From positions 248,001 through 312,000 of the forward strand of contig NZ_RKQQ01000003.1 in the NCBI RefSeq assembly GCF_003814815.1: a stretch of 64,000 nucleotides of DNA, read 5' to 3'. Numbering within the stretch: position 1 is the stretch's first letter; each line of letters starts with the position of its first letter. The translations under genes were made by a program, and so were the position numbers. The notes under the pieces are model-generated. The model was not told where the DNA came from and ran no database searches. It was given only the letters and a program-made list of their open reading frames with translations. This stretch comes from Salisediminibacterium halotolerans. GTDB taxonomy: Bacteria; Bacillota; Bacilli; Bacillales; Salisediminibacteriaceae. Shown piece by piece: positions 1 to 10,114 of the stretch.

Positions 1-319
1 CCCGGCCAACTTTCTTGATGTCGGCGGCGGTGCCGATGCAGAAAAAGTAACGGCTGCATTTAAGATTATTCTCGAAGATGATCACGTCGAAGGCATTTAC
101 GTCAATATTTTCGGCGGAATTATGAAATGCGACGTTATCGCTGAAGGCGTTGTCGCCGCAACGAAAGAGGTCGGATTGGAAATTCCGCTCGTCGTCCGTT
201 TAGAGGGCACGAATGTTGAACTGGGCAAAAAGATTTTAGAAGAGTCCGGGTTAAATATTACGGCAGCGGATTCGATGGCCGACGGCGCACAAAAAATTGT
301 ATCGCTGGTACAGGCGTAG
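1..319 (+). CDS. sucC: Succinyl-CoA synthetase beta subunit, C-terminal part
   Basis: This is the last 105 codons of an ADP-forming succinyl-CoA ligase beta subunit, cut by the left edge of the window. The reading frame starts at base 2. Visible motifs are [11 protein letters not shown] at the edge, the [10 protein letters not shown] segment and the EGTNVELGK segment, all typical of the C-terminal CoA-ligase domain of SucC. The enzyme links succinyl-CoA cleavage to nucleotide triphosphate synthesis in the TCA cycle and works as a complex with SucD, encoded 17 bp downstream. No defect is visible in the part present. Confidence 0.97.
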   Translation, partial: PANFLDVGGGADAEKVTAAFKIILEDDHVEGIYVNIFGGIMKCDVIAEGVVAATKEVGLEIPLVVRLEGTNVELGKKILEESGLNITAADSMADGAQKIVSLVQA

Positions 320-336
320 AAAGGCGGGATTGACGA

Positions 337-1242
337 ATGAGTATTTTAATCAATGAAAATACAAAAGTGATTGTGCAAGGAATTACCGGCGCAACCGGGC
401 TGTTCCATACGAAACAGGCGATGCAATACGGAACGAATATTGTCGGCGGTGTCACCCCCGGAAAAGGAGGGACAGAAATCGAAGGCATTCCTGTTTTTGA
501 TACAGTCAGTGAAGCGGTCGCCAAAACAGGTGCCGAGGCGTCGGTGATTTACGTTCCGCCTCCGTTTGCTGCGGATGCAATCATGGAAGCAACCGATGCC
601 GGCGTGGACGTCGTGATTACGATCACCGAAGGCATTCCGGTAACAGATATGATTAAAGTCAAACGTTTCATGGAGGACAAAAAGACCCGTTTAATCGGCC
701 CGAACTGTCCGGGTGTTATTACCCCGGATGAGTGTAAGATCGGCATTATGCCGGGCTATATTCATCAAAAAGGTCATGTCGGAGTTGTCTCGCGATCTGG
801 AACACTGACGTACGAAGCGGTCCACCAGCTGTCAACAGCCGGTGTCGGCCAATCGACTGCTGTAGGAATCGGCGGGGATCCGGTTAACGGAACAGATTTC
901 ATTGACGTGCTGAATCTGTTTAATGAAGACCCGGATACTAAGGCTGTCATCATGATCGGTGAAATCGGCGGAACAGCGGAAGAAGAAGCCGCTGCCTGGA
1001 TAAAAAAGCATATGACGAAACCGGTTGTCGGTTTTATCGGCGGACGGACAGCGCCGCCCGGAAAGCGTATGGGCCATGCGGGAGCCATCATTTCCGGCGG
1101 CAAAGGAACAGCTGACGAAAAGATCAAAACGCTCAACGATGCAGGAGTGCAAGTGGCAGAAACTCCGGCAGTCATGGGTGAAACGCTCATTAATGTTTTA
1201 AAAGAAAATAATTTATATGAAACATGTCTGACCCATAAGTAA
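337..1242 (+). CDS. sucD: Succinyl-CoA synthetase alpha subunit
   Basis: A 301-residue protein, the usual length for the alpha subunit of cytoplasmic succinyl-CoA synthetase, which forms succinate, CoA and ATP from succinyl-CoA. The N-terminal CoA-binding Rossmann domain shows GITGATG near residues 15-21 and the GGVTPGKGG loop near 37-45. The phosphorylated catalytic histidine is His247 in MGHAGAI. The ATG follows sucC by 17 bp with a GGCGGG-type SD, so the two form one operon. A hairpin with a weak T-run follows the stop codon. Confidence 0.98.
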   Translation: MSILINENTKVIVQGITGATGLFHTKQAMQYGTNIVGGVTPGKGGTEIEGIPVFDTVSEAVAKTGAEASVIYVPPPFAADAIMEATDAGVDVVITITEGIPVTDMIKVKRFMEDKKTRLIGPNCPGVITPDECKIGIMPGYIHQKGHVGVVSRSGTLTYEAVHQLSTAGVGQSTAVGIGGDPVNGTDFIDVLNLFNEDPDTKAVIMIGEIGGTAEEEAAAWIKKHMTKPVVGFIGGRTAPPGKRMGHAGAIISGGKGTADEKIKTLNDAGVQVAETPAVMGETLINVLKENNLYETCLTHK

Positions 1243-1256
1243 ACTGTTCAGCCATT

Positions 1257-1291
1257 GCGGAGCCTGTCCTTAGCGGGCGGCTCCGCTATTT
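1257..1291 (+). terminator. Probable sucCD terminator hairpin
   Basis: GCGGAGCC (1257-1264) pairs perfectly with GGCTCCGC (1279-1286) and is followed by a short, interrupted T-run. It lies just after sucD and ahead of dprA. The T-run is poor, so termination may be partial. Confidence 0.55.
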
Positions 1292-1328
1292 TATGCATTG
1301 CATTTTGCAGCGGAAAGGACGATCCCTC

Positions 1329-2231
1329 TTGAAAAACTCCTCCGGTTTCTCCGAACGGCTAACCCACCTTCATTATTGTTCTTACGGCAGCCGCAAATTT
1401 ATCAACAACCTTTTACAGACTGACCCCTATTTATCAGCTGTATATTCTGTGCGGAAAGCGGAGGTTATTCAGCGCTGTTTGCCGCCAAACAACGAAAAAA
1501 TTAAGTCTCGAATGTATAAAGCCCTCGCAAACAGCTCTCCCCGGCAATTATCAGAGCATCTCCAATCGAAAAATATTCAACCGATCACGATTTATGACCG
1601 CAGTTACCCGGATTTGTTAAAACAAATACCTGATCCGCCGGCTGTTCTCTATGCTTCAGGCCTTACAGACATTCTTGATCTGCCCTGCCGGCTCAGTGTT
1701 GTCGGCACACGCGATCCGAGCGAAGCGGCTTGCAACGACATAAAGCAGTTGCTTCCCGATATCATTAAAGCTAATACTGTCATCGTCAGCGGACTTGCCC
1801 GCGGCATCGATGCGCTCAGCCATCGGCTCGCGTGCGAACGGGAAGGATATACGATTGCGGTACTCGGTTTCGGCCACGATCATTTATACCCGAAGCAGCT
1901 CCAGCCCCTATATCAAGAAATGCTCTCCTCTCAGCTCGTTATAAGCGAATATCCCCCTTATATGAAAGCCGAGCGCTGGCATTTTCCCGAGCGAAACCGG
2001 ATTATCAGCGGTCTTTCGATGCTGACGTTAATCGTTGAGGCGAAAAAAAAGAGCGGATCGCTGATCACCGCGGATTGCGCTCTGGAACAAAACCGAACTG
2101 TCGCAGCGCTGCCGGGGCGAATAGCGGACACGTTCGCAGCAGGGACAAATCAGCTTTTATCCGAAGGAGCGCTGCCGGTGTTTTCGAGTGGAGATTTACT
2201 GGATGAATTAAACCTCACCCAGCGTTTGTAA
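1329..2231 (+). CDS. dprA: DNA-processing protein DprA (Smf)
   Basis: A Rossmann-fold DprA family protein that in naturally competent bacteria binds incoming single-stranded DNA and loads RecA. Family signatures are VVGTRDPSE, SGLARGID, FPERNRIISGLS and the GSLITADCALEQ segment. I place the start at the TTG at 1329, giving 300 residues: it has an AAAGGA SD about 10 bp upstream and gives the usual family length of about 297. The in-frame ATG at 1293 lies against the sucD terminator and lacks an SD. The C-terminal winged-helix domain found in long DprA forms is absent. The N-terminal 90 residues are poorly conserved, as is usual. Competence itself cannot be inferred from this gene. Confidence 0.93.
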   Translation: MKNSSGFSERLTHLHYCSYGSRKFINNLLQTDPYLSAVYSVRKAEVIQRCLPPNNEKIKSRMYKALANSSPRQLSEHLQSKNIQPITIYDRSYPDLLKQIPDPPAVLYASGLTDILDLPCRLSVVGTRDPSEAACNDIKQLLPDIIKANTVIVSGLARGIDALSHRLACEREGYTIAVLGFGHDHLYPKQLQPLYQEMLSSQLVISEYPPYMKAERWHFPERNRIISGLSMLTLIVEAKKKSGSLITADCALEQNRTVAALPGRIADTFAAGTNQLLSEGALPVFSSGDLLDELNLTQRL

Positions 2232-2308
2232 AAAATTTTCAACAACGTTAAATCCTCTCTTTTGCTGGATCGGGTCTTGTTTTCATAGGATTGATTCGGC
2301 TTTCACGG

Positions 2309-2337
2309 TTTGACAAATGAACAAACTCTGTTTAATA
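2309..2337 (+). promoter_or_regulatory. Sigma-A-type promoter for topA
   Basis: A perfect -35 TTGACA (2309-2314), a 17-bp spacer and the -10 TAATAA (2332-2337). It sits 43 bp upstream of the topA ATG and downstream of dprA, with no terminator in between. Confidence 0.85.
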
Positions 2338-2379
2338 ATAGGGAAGATTTCATTAACCTCTAAAGGGAGGAACTAAAAC

Positions 2380-4452
2380 ATGTCCGATTACCTTGTAATC
2401 GTGGAATCTCCCGCAAAAGCCAAAACGATTGGCAAATACTTGGGAAAGAAATATACGGTGAAAGCTTCGATGGGCCACGTGATTGACTTACCTAAAAGTC
2501 AGATGGGTGTAAACGTCGAAGACAATTATCAGCCGAAATATATTACTATTCGCGGGAAAGGCCCGATCCTTAAAGAATTAAAACAAGCAGCGAAAAAAGC
2601 TAAACGCGTCTATTTAGCAGCCGACCCCGACAGAGAGGGCGAAGCGATCGCTTGGCATTTGGCAGACAGTTTAAACATTGATAAAGATTCAGAATGCCGC
2701 GTCGTTTTTAACGAAATTACTAAAGACGCGATTAAAGAATCGTTTAAACATCCGCGCACGATCAATAACAATCTTGTCGATGCGCAGCAGGCGCGCCGGG
2801 TGCTTGATCGGCTCGTCGGTTACAACATCAGCCCTTTGCTGTGGAAAAAAGTTAAAAAAGGCTTAAGCGCCGGCCGGGTGCAGTCCGTTGCAGTGAAAAT
2901 GATCATCGAACGGGAAAACGAAATTACATCGTTTGTGCCGGAAGAATACTGGTCAATTACGGCCAATATGTTTAAAGACAGCGACTCCTTTGAAGCAAAA
3001 TTCCAGTCGCTTGACGGCAAAAAGACAAAATTATCATCAAAAGAAGATGTCGACCGCGTCATGAACAGTATTGACGGCAAAGAGTTTCAAGTTGCGTCTG
3101 TTAAGAAACGTGAACGAAAACGCAATCCGGTGGCTCCGTTTATCACGTCTTCATTGCAGCAAGAAGCAGCCCGGAAATTAAATTTCCGCGCGAAAAAAAC
3201 GATGATGCTTGCCCAGCAGCTTTATGAAGGGGTGGACTTAGGAAAATCCGGCACGGTCGGTTTGATAACTTACATGCGTACGGATTCAACCCGGATCAGT
3301 GAAACGGCTAAAAATGAAGCGAAAGAATATATCGAAACCCATTACGGCCGCGAGTATTTGCGCGGAACGAAAAAAGAAGATAAACAAAACAGCAATGCAC
3401 AAGATGCGCACGAAGCCGTAAGACCTACAGGCGTCATGCGGGATCCTAAAGCGATGAAACCGTATTTAAGCCGTGACCAGCACCGTCTTTATAAGCTGAT
3501 TTGGGAGCGCATGGTTGCCAGCGAGATGGCCCCGGCGGTAATGGACACGATGGCTGTTGACTTGGAGAACAACGGGGTTATGTTTCGCGCGAACGGCTCA
3601 AAACTTAAGTTTGCCGGATTTATGAAACTTTATATTGAAGGCAGCGATGAAGGGAAAGAAGAGAAAGATAAGCTGCTCCCTGATTTAGCTGAAGGCGATA
3701 CAACAACGGCTGAGAAGATTGAACCGGCGCAGCACTTCACGCAGCCGCCGCCGCGTTATACGGAAGCGAGGCTCGTCCGGACACTGGAAGAGCTCGGGAT
3801 CGGCCGTCCGTCTACGTACGCGCCGACATTGGATACCATTCAGCGCCGCGGTTACGTCGCGCTGGAAGATAAACGTTTTAAACCGACGGAACTCGGCGAA
3901 ATTGTTTTAGAACTGATTGCGGAGTTTTTCCCGGAAATATTAAACGTTGAATTCACAGCTGATATGGAGACGAAATTAGATGCTGTTGAAGAGGGCGAAG
4001 AAAATTGGGTTAAAATTATTGATGAATTTTATCAAGATTTTGAAAAACGCCTCAAAGTTGCCGAAACAGAAATGAAGGAAGTCGAAATAAAAGATGAACC
4101 GGCCGGTGAAGACTGTGAAAAATGCGGTCATGAAATGGTGTATAAAATGGGGCGGTACGGCAAGTTTATGGCTTGTTCGAACTTCCCGAACTGCCGAAAT
4201 ACAAAAGCGATCGTTAAAGAAATCGGCGTCGACTGTCCGAAGTGCGACAACGGAAAAGTTGTTGAACGAAAAAGCAAGAAGAACCGTATTTTTTACGGCT
4301 GCGATCAGTATCCTGAGTGCGACTTCATTTCTTGGGACAAACCGATTGCCAGACCTTGTCCGAAGTGTGAGAGTTTGCTTGTTGAAAAGAAGTCGAAGAA
4401 AACAGTCAACGTGCAATGTACCGGGTGCGATTATAAAGAAGAAGCGAATTAA
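2380..4452 (+). CDS. topA: DNA topoisomerase I
   Basis: A type IA topoisomerase of 690 residues that relaxes negatively supercoiled DNA by single-strand passage. The Toprim domain at the N-terminus shows Glu9 (IVES) and the acidic pair in ADPDREGEA (Asp82, Asp84). The active-site tyrosine is Tyr298 in [10 protein letters not shown]. The C-terminus has three four-cysteine zinc-finger modules: CEKC...CSNFPNC, CPKC...CDQYPEC and CPKC...CTGC. The length matches B. subtilis TopA. The ATG follows a GGGAGG SD. The gene has its own strong promoter and is followed 26 bp later by trmFO, as in B. subtilis. Confidence 0.99.
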   Translation: MSDYLVIVESPAKAKTIGKYLGKKYTVKASMGHVIDLPKSQMGVNVEDNYQPKYITIRGKGPILKELKQAAKKAKRVYLAADPDREGEAIAWHLADSLNIDKDSECRVVFNEITKDAIKESFKHPRTINNNLVDAQQARRVLDRLVGYNISPLLWKKVKKGLSAGRVQSVAVKMIIERENEITSFVPEEYWSITANMFKDSDSFEAKFQSLDGKKTKLSSKEDVDRVMNSIDGKEFQVASVKKRERKRNPVAPFITSSLQQEAARKLNFRAKKTMMLAQQLYEGVDLGKSGTVGLITYMRTDSTRISETAKNEAKEYIETHYGREYLRGTKKEDKQNSNAQDAHEAVRPTGVMRDPKAMKPYLSRDQHRLYKLIWERMVASEMAPAVMDTMAVDLENNGVMFRANGSKLKFAGFMKLYIEGSDEGKEEKDKLLPDLAEGDTTTAEKIEPAQHFTQPPPRYTEARLVRTLEELGIGRPSTYAPTLDTIQRRGYVALEDKRFKPTELGEIVLELIAEFFPEILNVEFTADMETKLDAVEEGEENWVKIIDEFYQDFEKRLKVAETEMKEVEIKDEPAGEDCEKCGHEMVYKMGRYGKFMACSNFPNCRNTKAIVKEIGVDCPKCDNGKVVERKSKKNRIFYGCDQYPECDFISWDKPIARPCPKCESLLVEKKSKKTVNVQCTGCDYKEEAN

Positions 4453-4478
4453 TCGTTTATGCGAAAGGAGCGTTACAT

Positions 4479-5789
4479 GTGTCAGCAGCAGTAAATGTTA
4501 TCGGAGCCGGATTAGCCGGCAGCGAAGCGGCATGGCAGCTGGCTGAACGAGGCGTTCATGTCCATCTGTACGAAATGCGGCCGCAAAAACAGACGGCAGC
4601 TCACCATACCGATAAGTTCGCCGAACTTGTTTGCAGCAATTCACTGCGCGGAAACAGTTTAACGAATGCTGTCGGCGTTTTAAAAGAAGAGATGCGCCAC
4701 CTTGATTCCGTGATTGTACAAGCTGCCGATGAGTGTTCGGTTCCAGCCGGCGGCGCCTTAGCGGTTGACCGGCACGAATTTGCCGCAAAGGTGACAGAAC
4801 GGGTGAAAGGCCATCCGCTCGTGACCGTTCATGAAGAGGAAATCACGTCGATTCCAAGCGGGCCGACAATCATTGCGACTGGGCCGCTGACTTCGGAAGC
4901 ATTATCGCAAGAAATAACGGCGTTAACCGGAGAAGAACATCTGTATTTTTATGATGCCGCCGCGCCGATTATCGAAACGGATTCGATAAACCGCGACAAA
5001 GCTTATTTGAAATCGCGTTACGATAAAGGCGAAGCGGCTTACATCAACTGTCCGATGACGAAAGAAGAATTCGAAACCTTTTATAACGCACTGATTAATG
5101 CAGAGACGGTGCCGGTTAAAGAGTTTGAAAAAGAAATGTTTTTTGAAGGCTGTATGCCGATTGAAGTGATGGCCAAGCGCGGGGAAAAAACGCTGCTTTT
5201 CGGTCCGATGAAACCGGTCGGACTCGAAGATCCGAAAACCGGCGAGCGTCCGTATGCCGTTGTACAGCTGCGGCAAGATAATGCGTCGGGCACGCTTTAC
5301 AACATTGTCGGCTTTCAAACTCATATGAAATGGGGGCCGCAAAAAGAGGTAATCCGAACGATCCCGGGACTGGAAGATGCAGATATCGTCCGCTACGGCG
5401 TTATGCACCGGAATACGTTTGTGAATTCGCCGAAAGTATTGGAACCAACATACCAATACAAAAGCCGGCCCGATCTCTTTTTAGCCGGGCAAATGACAGG
5501 TGTCGAAGGCTATGTTGAATCGGCTGCGTCCGGTCTGATCGCAGGGATTAATGCAGCAAAATACGTTAATGATGACGAGATGCTCATCTTTCCGCAGGAA
5601 ACAATGCTCGGAGCGATGGCCGATTATATTACAAATGCCAACCCGGACAATTTTCAGCCGATTAACGTGAATTTCGGCCTTGTTCCTCCGTTTCAAGAAC
5701 GGATCAAAAATAAGAAAGAAAAATATGAAAAGTATGCTGAGAGAGCGATCGGCGCAATTCAGAATTTTATGAAAAAAATACCGGAATGA
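4479..5789 (+). CDS. trmFO: Folate-dependent tRNA (m5U54) methyltransferase TrmFO
   Basis: A 436-residue FAD protein that methylates U54 in the T-loop of tRNA, using methylenetetrahydrofolate as carbon donor. The dinucleotide-binding motif [11 protein letters not shown] lies at the N-terminus, and [24 protein letters not shown] and ESAASG motifs are typical of the GidA-like TrmFO family. The start is GTG at 4479, 9 bp after a GAAAGGAG SD. An overlapping ATG at 4477 is out of frame and hits a stop after five codons. Length matches the B. subtilis protein (about 435). Confidence 0.98.
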   Translation: MSAAVNVIGAGLAGSEAAWQLAERGVHVHLYEMRPQKQTAAHHTDKFAELVCSNSLRGNSLTNAVGVLKEEMRHLDSVIVQAADECSVPAGGALAVDRHEFAAKVTERVKGHPLVTVHEEEITSIPSGPTIIATGPLTSEALSQEITALTGEEHLYFYDAAAPIIETDSINRDKAYLKSRYDKGEAAYINCPMTKEEFETFYNALINAETVPVKEFEKEMFFEGCMPIEVMAKRGEKTLLFGPMKPVGLEDPKTGERPYAVVQLRQDNASGTLYNIVGFQTHMKWGPQKEVIRTIPGLEDADIVRYGVMHRNTFVNSPKVLEPTYQYKSRPDLFLAGQMTGVEGYVESAASGLIAGINAAKYVNDDEMLIFPQETMLGAMADYITNANPDNFQPINVNFGLVPPFQERIKNKKEKYEKYAERAIGAIQNFMKKIPE

Positions 5790-5792
5790 TTG

Positions 5793-5835
5793 AAAGAGCC
5801 GCTAAGTTGTGATACGATTTAGTGGCTCTTTTGGT
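5793..5835 (+). terminator. trmFO terminator
   Basis: A 13-bp stem, AAAGAGCCGCTAA against TTAGTGGCTCTTT with one G-U pair, follows the trmFO stop by 3 bp and runs into TTTTGGTTTT. It is a convincing intrinsic terminator. Confidence 0.85.
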
Positions 5836-5874
5836 TTTCAGATAATTCAAAGATTTTACATGTGTATATTGAGC

Positions 5875-5906
5875 AACCCTTCCTCTTATAAGGCTGAAGG
5901 GTTTTG
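5875..5906 (+). terminator. Second hairpin between trmFO and xerC
   Basis: AACCCTTC (5875-5882) pairs perfectly with GAAGGGTT (5896-5903), followed by a short TTTT. It ends 28 bp before the xerC ATG. It could be a backup terminator or a 5' leader structure for xerC; the T-run is weak. Confidence 0.45.
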
Positions 5907-5931
5907 TATGCTGGGCAAAAGAAGGTGGCGA

Positions 5932-6843
5932 ATGAGCTTGAATACTGAACAGGAACAGGTTTCTGCATTTTTAACGTATTTGCAAATGGAACGGCAGGCA
6001 TCTTCGTACACAGTTGCGAACTATGCAAAAGATATTGAGCATTTTTTCGCCTTTTTTTCTGAGCAGGGGCGTGAGACGCCGCTTGATCAAATCTCATACA
6101 CGGATATTCGTCAATATTTAAGGTCATTAAACGAAAATGAGTATGCCCGAAAATCGGTCGCGCGTAAACTCTCTGCGTTGCGTTCGTTTTGGAATTTCCT
6201 GCAAAGAGAACACGCCGTGCGCGATAATCCTTTTCGGTTTGTCAGCACACCGAAAGCTGAGCAGCGGCTGCCGGTCTTTTTTTATGAGGATGAAATGCGG
6301 GCGGTCCTCGAAGGGATCGATCAAACGACGGATCTCGGCAAACGAAATTTGGCAATTGTTGAACTGCTGTACGCTGCGGGAATCCGTGTGAGCGAATTAA
6401 CCGGAATTACAGTCGAGGATTTGGATCTTGCAATCGGCACACTGCTCGTTTCCGGAAAAGGCCGGAAGGAACGATACGTTCCGGTTGGATCGTTTGCACT
6501 GGATGCACTTGAAAATTACCTTGAATCGGCGCGGCCGAATTTGGCGAGCAAAGCTGCTGAGAAAAATGATCAGCTGTTTTTAAATTATCGCGGCGGCCCT
6601 TTAACGGACCGGGGAGTTCGCAAAGTCCTGAATGCGGCGGTGGAAGACGCCGCGTTAAAGTCCCGGATCAGCCCGCACGTTATCCGTCATACCTTCGCGA
6701 CCCACATGCTGAATGAAGGGGCAGACTTAAGAACAGTGCAGGAACTGCTCGGTCATAAAGGATTGTCGGCTACACAAATATATACGCACGTAACAAAAGA
6801 CAGACTGCGGGAAGTTTACCGAAACAGTCACCCGCGGGCATAA
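5932..6843 (+). CDS. xerC: Tyrosine recombinase XerC (CodV)
   Basis: A 303-residue tyrosine recombinase that, paired with XerD, resolves chromosome dimers at the dif site. The N-terminal SAM-like core-binding domain spans about residues 8-95. The catalytic set is complete: Arg152 (AAGIRVSEL), Lys176 (SGKGRKER), His249 and Arg252 (PHVIRHTFATH), His275 (LLGHKGLS) and Tyr284 (TQIYTHV). I choose the ATG at 5932 because it has an AGAAGGTGG SD and gives the family length. The frame remains open back to 5809, but that extension crosses two hairpins and has no SD. It heads the xerC-hslV-hslU-codY cluster, as in B. subtilis (codVWXY). Confidence 0.97.
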   Translation: MSLNTEQEQVSAFLTYLQMERQASSYTVANYAKDIEHFFAFFSEQGRETPLDQISYTDIRQYLRSLNENEYARKSVARKLSALRSFWNFLQREHAVRDNPFRFVSTPKAEQRLPVFFYEDEMRAVLEGIDQTTDLGKRNLAIVELLYAAGIRVSELTGITVEDLDLAIGTLLVSGKGRKERYVPVGSFALDALENYLESARPNLASKAAEKNDQLFLNYRGGPLTDRGVRKVLNAAVEDAALKSRISPHVIRHTFATHMLNEGADLRTVQELLGHKGLSATQIYTHVTKDRLREVYRNSHPRA

Positions 6844-6861
6844 ACAGGAGGCTGTTGATGA

Positions 6862-7407
6862 ATGGAACAAATTAAAGGTACGACAATATTTGCCGTACAA
6901 CATAACGGGATGTCGGCGATGGCCGGTGACGGTCAAGTTACGATGGGCAATGCTGTAGTGATGAAACAAACAGCTACAAAAGTTCGTACATTATACCGGG
7001 GCCAAGTGGCTGCAGGGTTTGCCGGTTCGGTCGCTGATGCTTTTACGCTTTATGAAAAATTTGAAGCCAAGCTCGAAGAATTCCGCGGCAATCTGCAGCG
7101 GGCAGCTGTTGAATTGGCCAAAGAATGGCGCAGCGACCGGGTGCTGCGAAAATTAGAAGCGATGCTGATCGTGATGGACCGCACAAACATGTATGTGATT
7201 GCCGGAACCGGCGAGGTGATTGAACCGGATGACGGAATCATTGCAATCGGATCCGGCGGGAATTATGCTTTATCAGCCGGACGGGCTTTGAAGCAGCACG
7301 CAGCCCATCTTTCAGCGGAAGAAATTGCTAAGGCAAGCCTGCAAACAGCAGCTGACCTGTGTGTTTATACGAATAATCATATTACGGTTGAAACAGTCAG
7401 CGAATAA
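6862..7407 (+). CDS. hslV: HslV (ClpQ/CodW) protease subunit of the HslUV complex
   Basis: A 181-residue proteasome-like peptidase that forms dodecamers capped by the HslU ATPase. The core matches HslV throughout: [32 protein letters not shown] and [16 protein letters not shown]. The N-terminus reads MEQIKG followed by TTIFAV, so the threonine aligned with the catalytic Thr1 of E. coli HslV is Thr7, behind a six-residue extension. B. subtilis CodW has a similar extension starting Met-Ser, and its N-terminal Ser was proposed as nucleophile; here residue 2 is Glu. The ATG at 6862 follows an AGGAGG by about 11 bp. An ATG 4 bp upstream is out of frame. hslU follows 41 bp downstream. Confidence 0.97.
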   Translation: MEQIKGTTIFAVQHNGMSAMAGDGQVTMGNAVVMKQTATKVRTLYRGQVAAGFAGSVADAFTLYEKFEAKLEEFRGNLQRAAVELAKEWRSDRVLRKLEAMLIVMDRTNMYVIAGTGEVIEPDDGIIAIGSGGNYALSAGRALKQHAAHLSAEEIAKASLQTAADLCVYTNNHITVETVSE

Positions 7408-7448
7408 CGACAGGACCTATCTTACTTAAAAGCGGGGAATGAGAACAG

Positions 7449-8864
7449 ATGAGCAGTTCATTGACACCGAAACAAATTGTTGAACGACTCGACGAATCCA
7501 TTGTCGGCCAGGCAGCGGCGAAGCGGTCTGTCGCAGTAGCACTGCGAAACAGGTATCGCCGACACATGTTAGAAGACAGCTTAAAAGACGAAATCACGCC
7601 GAAAAATATTTTAATGATCGGTCCGACGGGCGTAGGTAAGACTGAGATTGCGCGCCGGCTCGCGAAACTGGTCGGAGCTCCCTTTACAAAAGTCGAAGCG
7701 ACCAAATTTACCGAAGTCGGCTATGTCGGCCGTGACGTGGAATCGATGGTTCGTGATCTCGTTGAAACGTCTATTCGCATCGTAAAGGAAGAAAAAATGA
7801 ACAAAGTCCGTGCAAAAGCGGAAAAGCAAGCTGATGAAAGACTCGTTGAGCTGCTTGTGCCTTCAGGGAAAAAGGATACATCGTCGTCCTACCGGAATCC
7901 GCTTGAAATGCTGTTTCAAAGCGGGGGCACGGAGGAAAGTGAACCGGAAGAACCAGCAGAGGAAAGCCCGGCCGAAGAAACAGTCCGCAAGCGGCGCGAA
8001 CGGATTGGCGAACGGTTAAAAGCCGGAGAATTAGAAGACCGTGAAGTATCGATTGAAGTTGAAGAACAGCAAGGAAACTTCTCGGATATGATGCAAGGTA
8101 CGGGAATGGAACAAATGGGTATGAACATGCAGGACATGCTCGGCAGTATGATGCCGAAAAAAACGAAAAAACGCAAGCTCCCGGTCAGAGAGGCGCGTAA
8201 AGTTATAGCTGAAGACGAAGCGCATAAACTGATCGATATGGAAGAAGTAAACACCGAGGCAATTTCACGCGCAGAACAGCTCGGGATCATTTTTATTGAT
8301 GAAGTGGATAAAGTCGCCGGCAAAAGCGAAGGGCAGTCTGCGGATGTCTCGAGAGAAGGCGTCCAGCGCGACATCCTGCCGATTGTCGAAGGATCGACGG
8401 TGATGACGAAATACGGTGCTGTAAAAACCGATCATATGCTCTTCATCGCAGCCGGAGCGTTTCACTTTACGAAACCTTCCGATTTGATACCGGAACTGCA
8501 AGGGCGTTTTCCGATCCGCGTGGAGCTCGACAGTCTGACCGTTGAAGATTTTGTCCGGATCCTCATTGAACCGAAACACGCGTTAATTAAACAATATCAA
8601 GCGATGCTGAACGTCGAAGAGATCGCGCTTACATTCACGGACGAAGCGATTCACAGAATTGCTGAGATCGCGACGTTTGTTAACGATGAAACGGAAAATA
8701 TCGGCGCCCGCCGTCTCCACACCATTTTGGAAAAGCTTTTAGAAGACCTGTCGTTTGAAGCATGCGACATTAATATGGAAGAAATTACGATTACAAAAGA
8801 ATACGTGGAAGAGAAATTGGCGAATGTTGCGGAAAACCGAGATATGAGCCGCTACATTTTATAA
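7449..8864 (+). CDS. hslU: HslU (ClpY/CodX) ATPase subunit
   Basis: A 471-residue AAA+ unfoldase that recognises, unfolds and feeds substrates into HslV. Walker A is GPTGVGKT at residues 58-65 and Walker B is [10 protein letters not shown]. Between them lies the charged I-domain (about residues 110-240), rich in Glu, Lys and Met, which is variable across the family. The sensor region and the terminal RDMSRYIL tail, which inserts into HslV, are intact. Length is close to the B. subtilis protein (467). The gene is translationally close to hslV and is followed by codY after 21 bp. Confidence 0.98.
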   Translation: MSSSLTPKQIVERLDESIVGQAAAKRSVAVALRNRYRRHMLEDSLKDEITPKNILMIGPTGVGKTEIARRLAKLVGAPFTKVEATKFTEVGYVGRDVESMVRDLVETSIRIVKEEKMNKVRAKAEKQADERLVELLVPSGKKDTSSSYRNPLEMLFQSGGTEESEPEEPAEESPAEETVRKRRERIGERLKAGELEDREVSIEVEEQQGNFSDMMQGTGMEQMGMNMQDMLGSMMPKKTKKRKLPVREARKVIAEDEAHKLIDMEEVNTEAISRAEQLGIIFIDEVDKVAGKSEGQSADVSREGVQRDILPIVEGSTVMTKYGAVKTDHMLFIAAGAFHFTKPSDLIPELQGRFPIRVELDSLTVEDFVRILIEPKHALIKQYQAMLNVEEIALTFTDEAIHRIAEIATFVNDETENIGARRLHTILEKLLEDLSFEACDINMEEITITKEYVEEKLANVAENRDMSRYIL

Positions 8865-8885
8865 CCAACTAGAGGAGGAAGTTAT

Positions 8886-9662
8886 ATGGATTTATTAACG
8901 AAAACGAGAAAAATTAATGAACTGCTGGAAAAAAGCGCAGGACAGTCGGTCAATTTTAAAGAAATGGCGGTAACGCTTCGCGATGTTATCGGTGCGAATA
9001 TTTTTGTTGTCAGCCGTCGGGGAAAGTTGCTCGGCTATTCGATTAAGCAAGAAATTGAAAACCCGCGGATGAAACAAATGCTTGAAGAACGCCAGTTTCC
9101 TGAAGAGTATATTGCCGGTCTGTTTGATATAACCGAAACATCACCAAACATTGACATTAACAGCGAATACACTGCTTTTCCTGTTGAAAATAAGGAGTTA
9201 TTTGCCAACGGGTTAACGACAATTGTACCGGTACAAGGCGGCGGCGAACGGCAAGGAACTTTGATTTTATCGCGGTTGGATGAGTCTTTTGATAACGACG
9301 ATCTGCTTCTTGCTGAATACGGGGCGACGGTCGTCGGCATGGAAATCTTGCATGAAAAATCGGAAGAACTTCAAGAAGAAGCGCGGAAAAATGCTGTTGT
9401 AGATATGGCGGTCAATTCATTGTCGTACAGCGAAATGGAAGCTGTCGATCACATTTTTGAAGAATTAGAAGGCGATGAAGGCTTGTTGGTTGCAAGTAAA
9501 ATTGCCGACCGGGTAGGAATTACCCGTTCTGTGATCGTCAATGCGCTGCGAAAGCTGGAAAGCGCCGGGGTCATTGAATCGCGGTCGCTCGGGATGAAAG
9601 GGACATATATTAAAGTAACGAATGAGAAGTTTCTTTCAAAATTAGAAAACCTTAAAAAGTAG
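8886..9662 (+). CDS. codY: GTP- and branched-chain-amino-acid-sensing repressor CodY
   Basis: A 258-residue global regulator of stationary-phase and nutrient-limitation genes. The N-terminal GAF-type domain (about residues 1-155) binds branched-chain amino acids. The C-terminal winged helix-turn-helix (about 200-240) contains [19 protein letters not shown], the recognition helix region conserved in the family. Length matches B. subtilis CodY (259). The SD is AGAGGAGG. It is the last gene of the xerC-hslVU-codY cluster and lies directly upstream of the flagellar operon, whose promoter CodY is known to repress in B. subtilis. Confidence 0.99.
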   Translation: MDLLTKTRKINELLEKSAGQSVNFKEMAVTLRDVIGANIFVVSRRGKLLGYSIKQEIENPRMKQMLEERQFPEEYIAGLFDITETSPNIDINSEYTAFPVENKELFANGLTTIVPVQGGGERQGTLILSRLDESFDNDDLLLAEYGATVVGMEILHEKSEELQEEARKNAVVDMAVNSLSYSEMEAVDHIFEELEGDEGLLVASKIADRVGITRSVIVNALRKLESAGVIESRSLGMKGTYIKVTNEKFLSKLENLKK

Positions 9663-9668
9663 ACAAAA

Positions 9669-9692
9669 AAGCGTTGATTTTATGAACGCTTT
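9669..9692 (+). terminator. Upstream copy of codY terminator hairpin
   Basis: AAAGCGTT pairs with AACGCTTT around a 9-base loop, 6 bp after the codY stop. It lacks a T-run because the sequence changes into the inserted element at 9693. It is a 24-bp direct repeat, with one mismatch, of the hairpin at 10115-10138. Confidence 0.7.
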
Positions 9693-10113
9693 AGAGTGTT
9701 GACAAAGTCATGACATCGTTAGATGTCATGTTAAAAGGAACGGATGACGACGCATCGTCCGGCTTCTTTCACCTGAAGGTATCACTGCGACATCGGCTCA
9801 AAAAGACTTCGCCGTGTCTTACTAGTCCGCGGGCGAGCGCCGAGCCGCTTCGGGCTGATGCCCTGCAGGGTCTCGTCTGTCTCGCTATCCCGCAGGAGAA
9901 AGCCGGGATGCTGGGTCATCCTCTTTTTTTAAGCGAGTGTATTCATAAAAAAGAAGCCACGCATCCACTCCTCCGACGCCTCCGGGAAAGCAAGAGACGA
10001 AGATCCGGATTCGGCGGTCCATGGCCGCCGAATACTAGCTGAGTCCTTGCCTGGGGCAAGCGGGGGGGTAGTGGATTCATGGCTGACATAAAAATATAGT
10101 TTGTCTACAGTCT
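9693..10113 (+). mobile_element. MITE-like non-coding element with imperfect inverted ends
   Basis: A 421-bp segment bounded by AGAGTGTTGACAAA (9693-9706) and TTTGTCTACAGTCT (10100-10113). These are inverted copies matching at 12 of 14 positions. It is flanked by 24-bp direct copies of the codY terminator hairpin (23 of 24 identical), which looks like a target duplication. The interior is more GC-rich than the neighbouring intergenic DNA and holds several perfect hairpins: TGACATC/GATGTCA (9711-9728), ATTCGGCGG/CCGCCGAAT (10009-10033) and CTTGCC/GGCAAG (10046-10060). An open frame at 9710-10042 has no SD and reads like low-quality translation, so I do not call a gene. The best reading is a non-autonomous element mobilised by a transposase encoded elsewhere; an abundant structured intergenic repeat is the alternative. 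Confidence 0.6.
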
Positions 10114-10114
10114 G

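Noticed and set aside
1293-1328. Upstream ATG start for dprA
   Set aside because: It lies against the sucD terminator with no SD, and makes the protein longer than the family; the TTG at 1329 has a suitable SD.
4923-5456. 177-residue open frame on the minus strand opposite trmFO
   Set aside because: Antisense shadow of a well-conserved gene with no recognisable domain and no start signals.
5809-5931. N-terminal extension of xerC back to 5809
   Set aside because: It would begin inside the trmFO terminator and cross a second hairpin; the translated extension has no resemblance to XerC.
9710-10042. 110-residue open frame inside the codY-flgB element
   Set aside because: No SD, atypical composition for this genome, and it lies wholly within a hairpin-rich repeat with inverted ends. 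It reads as a chance frame in GC-rich DNA.
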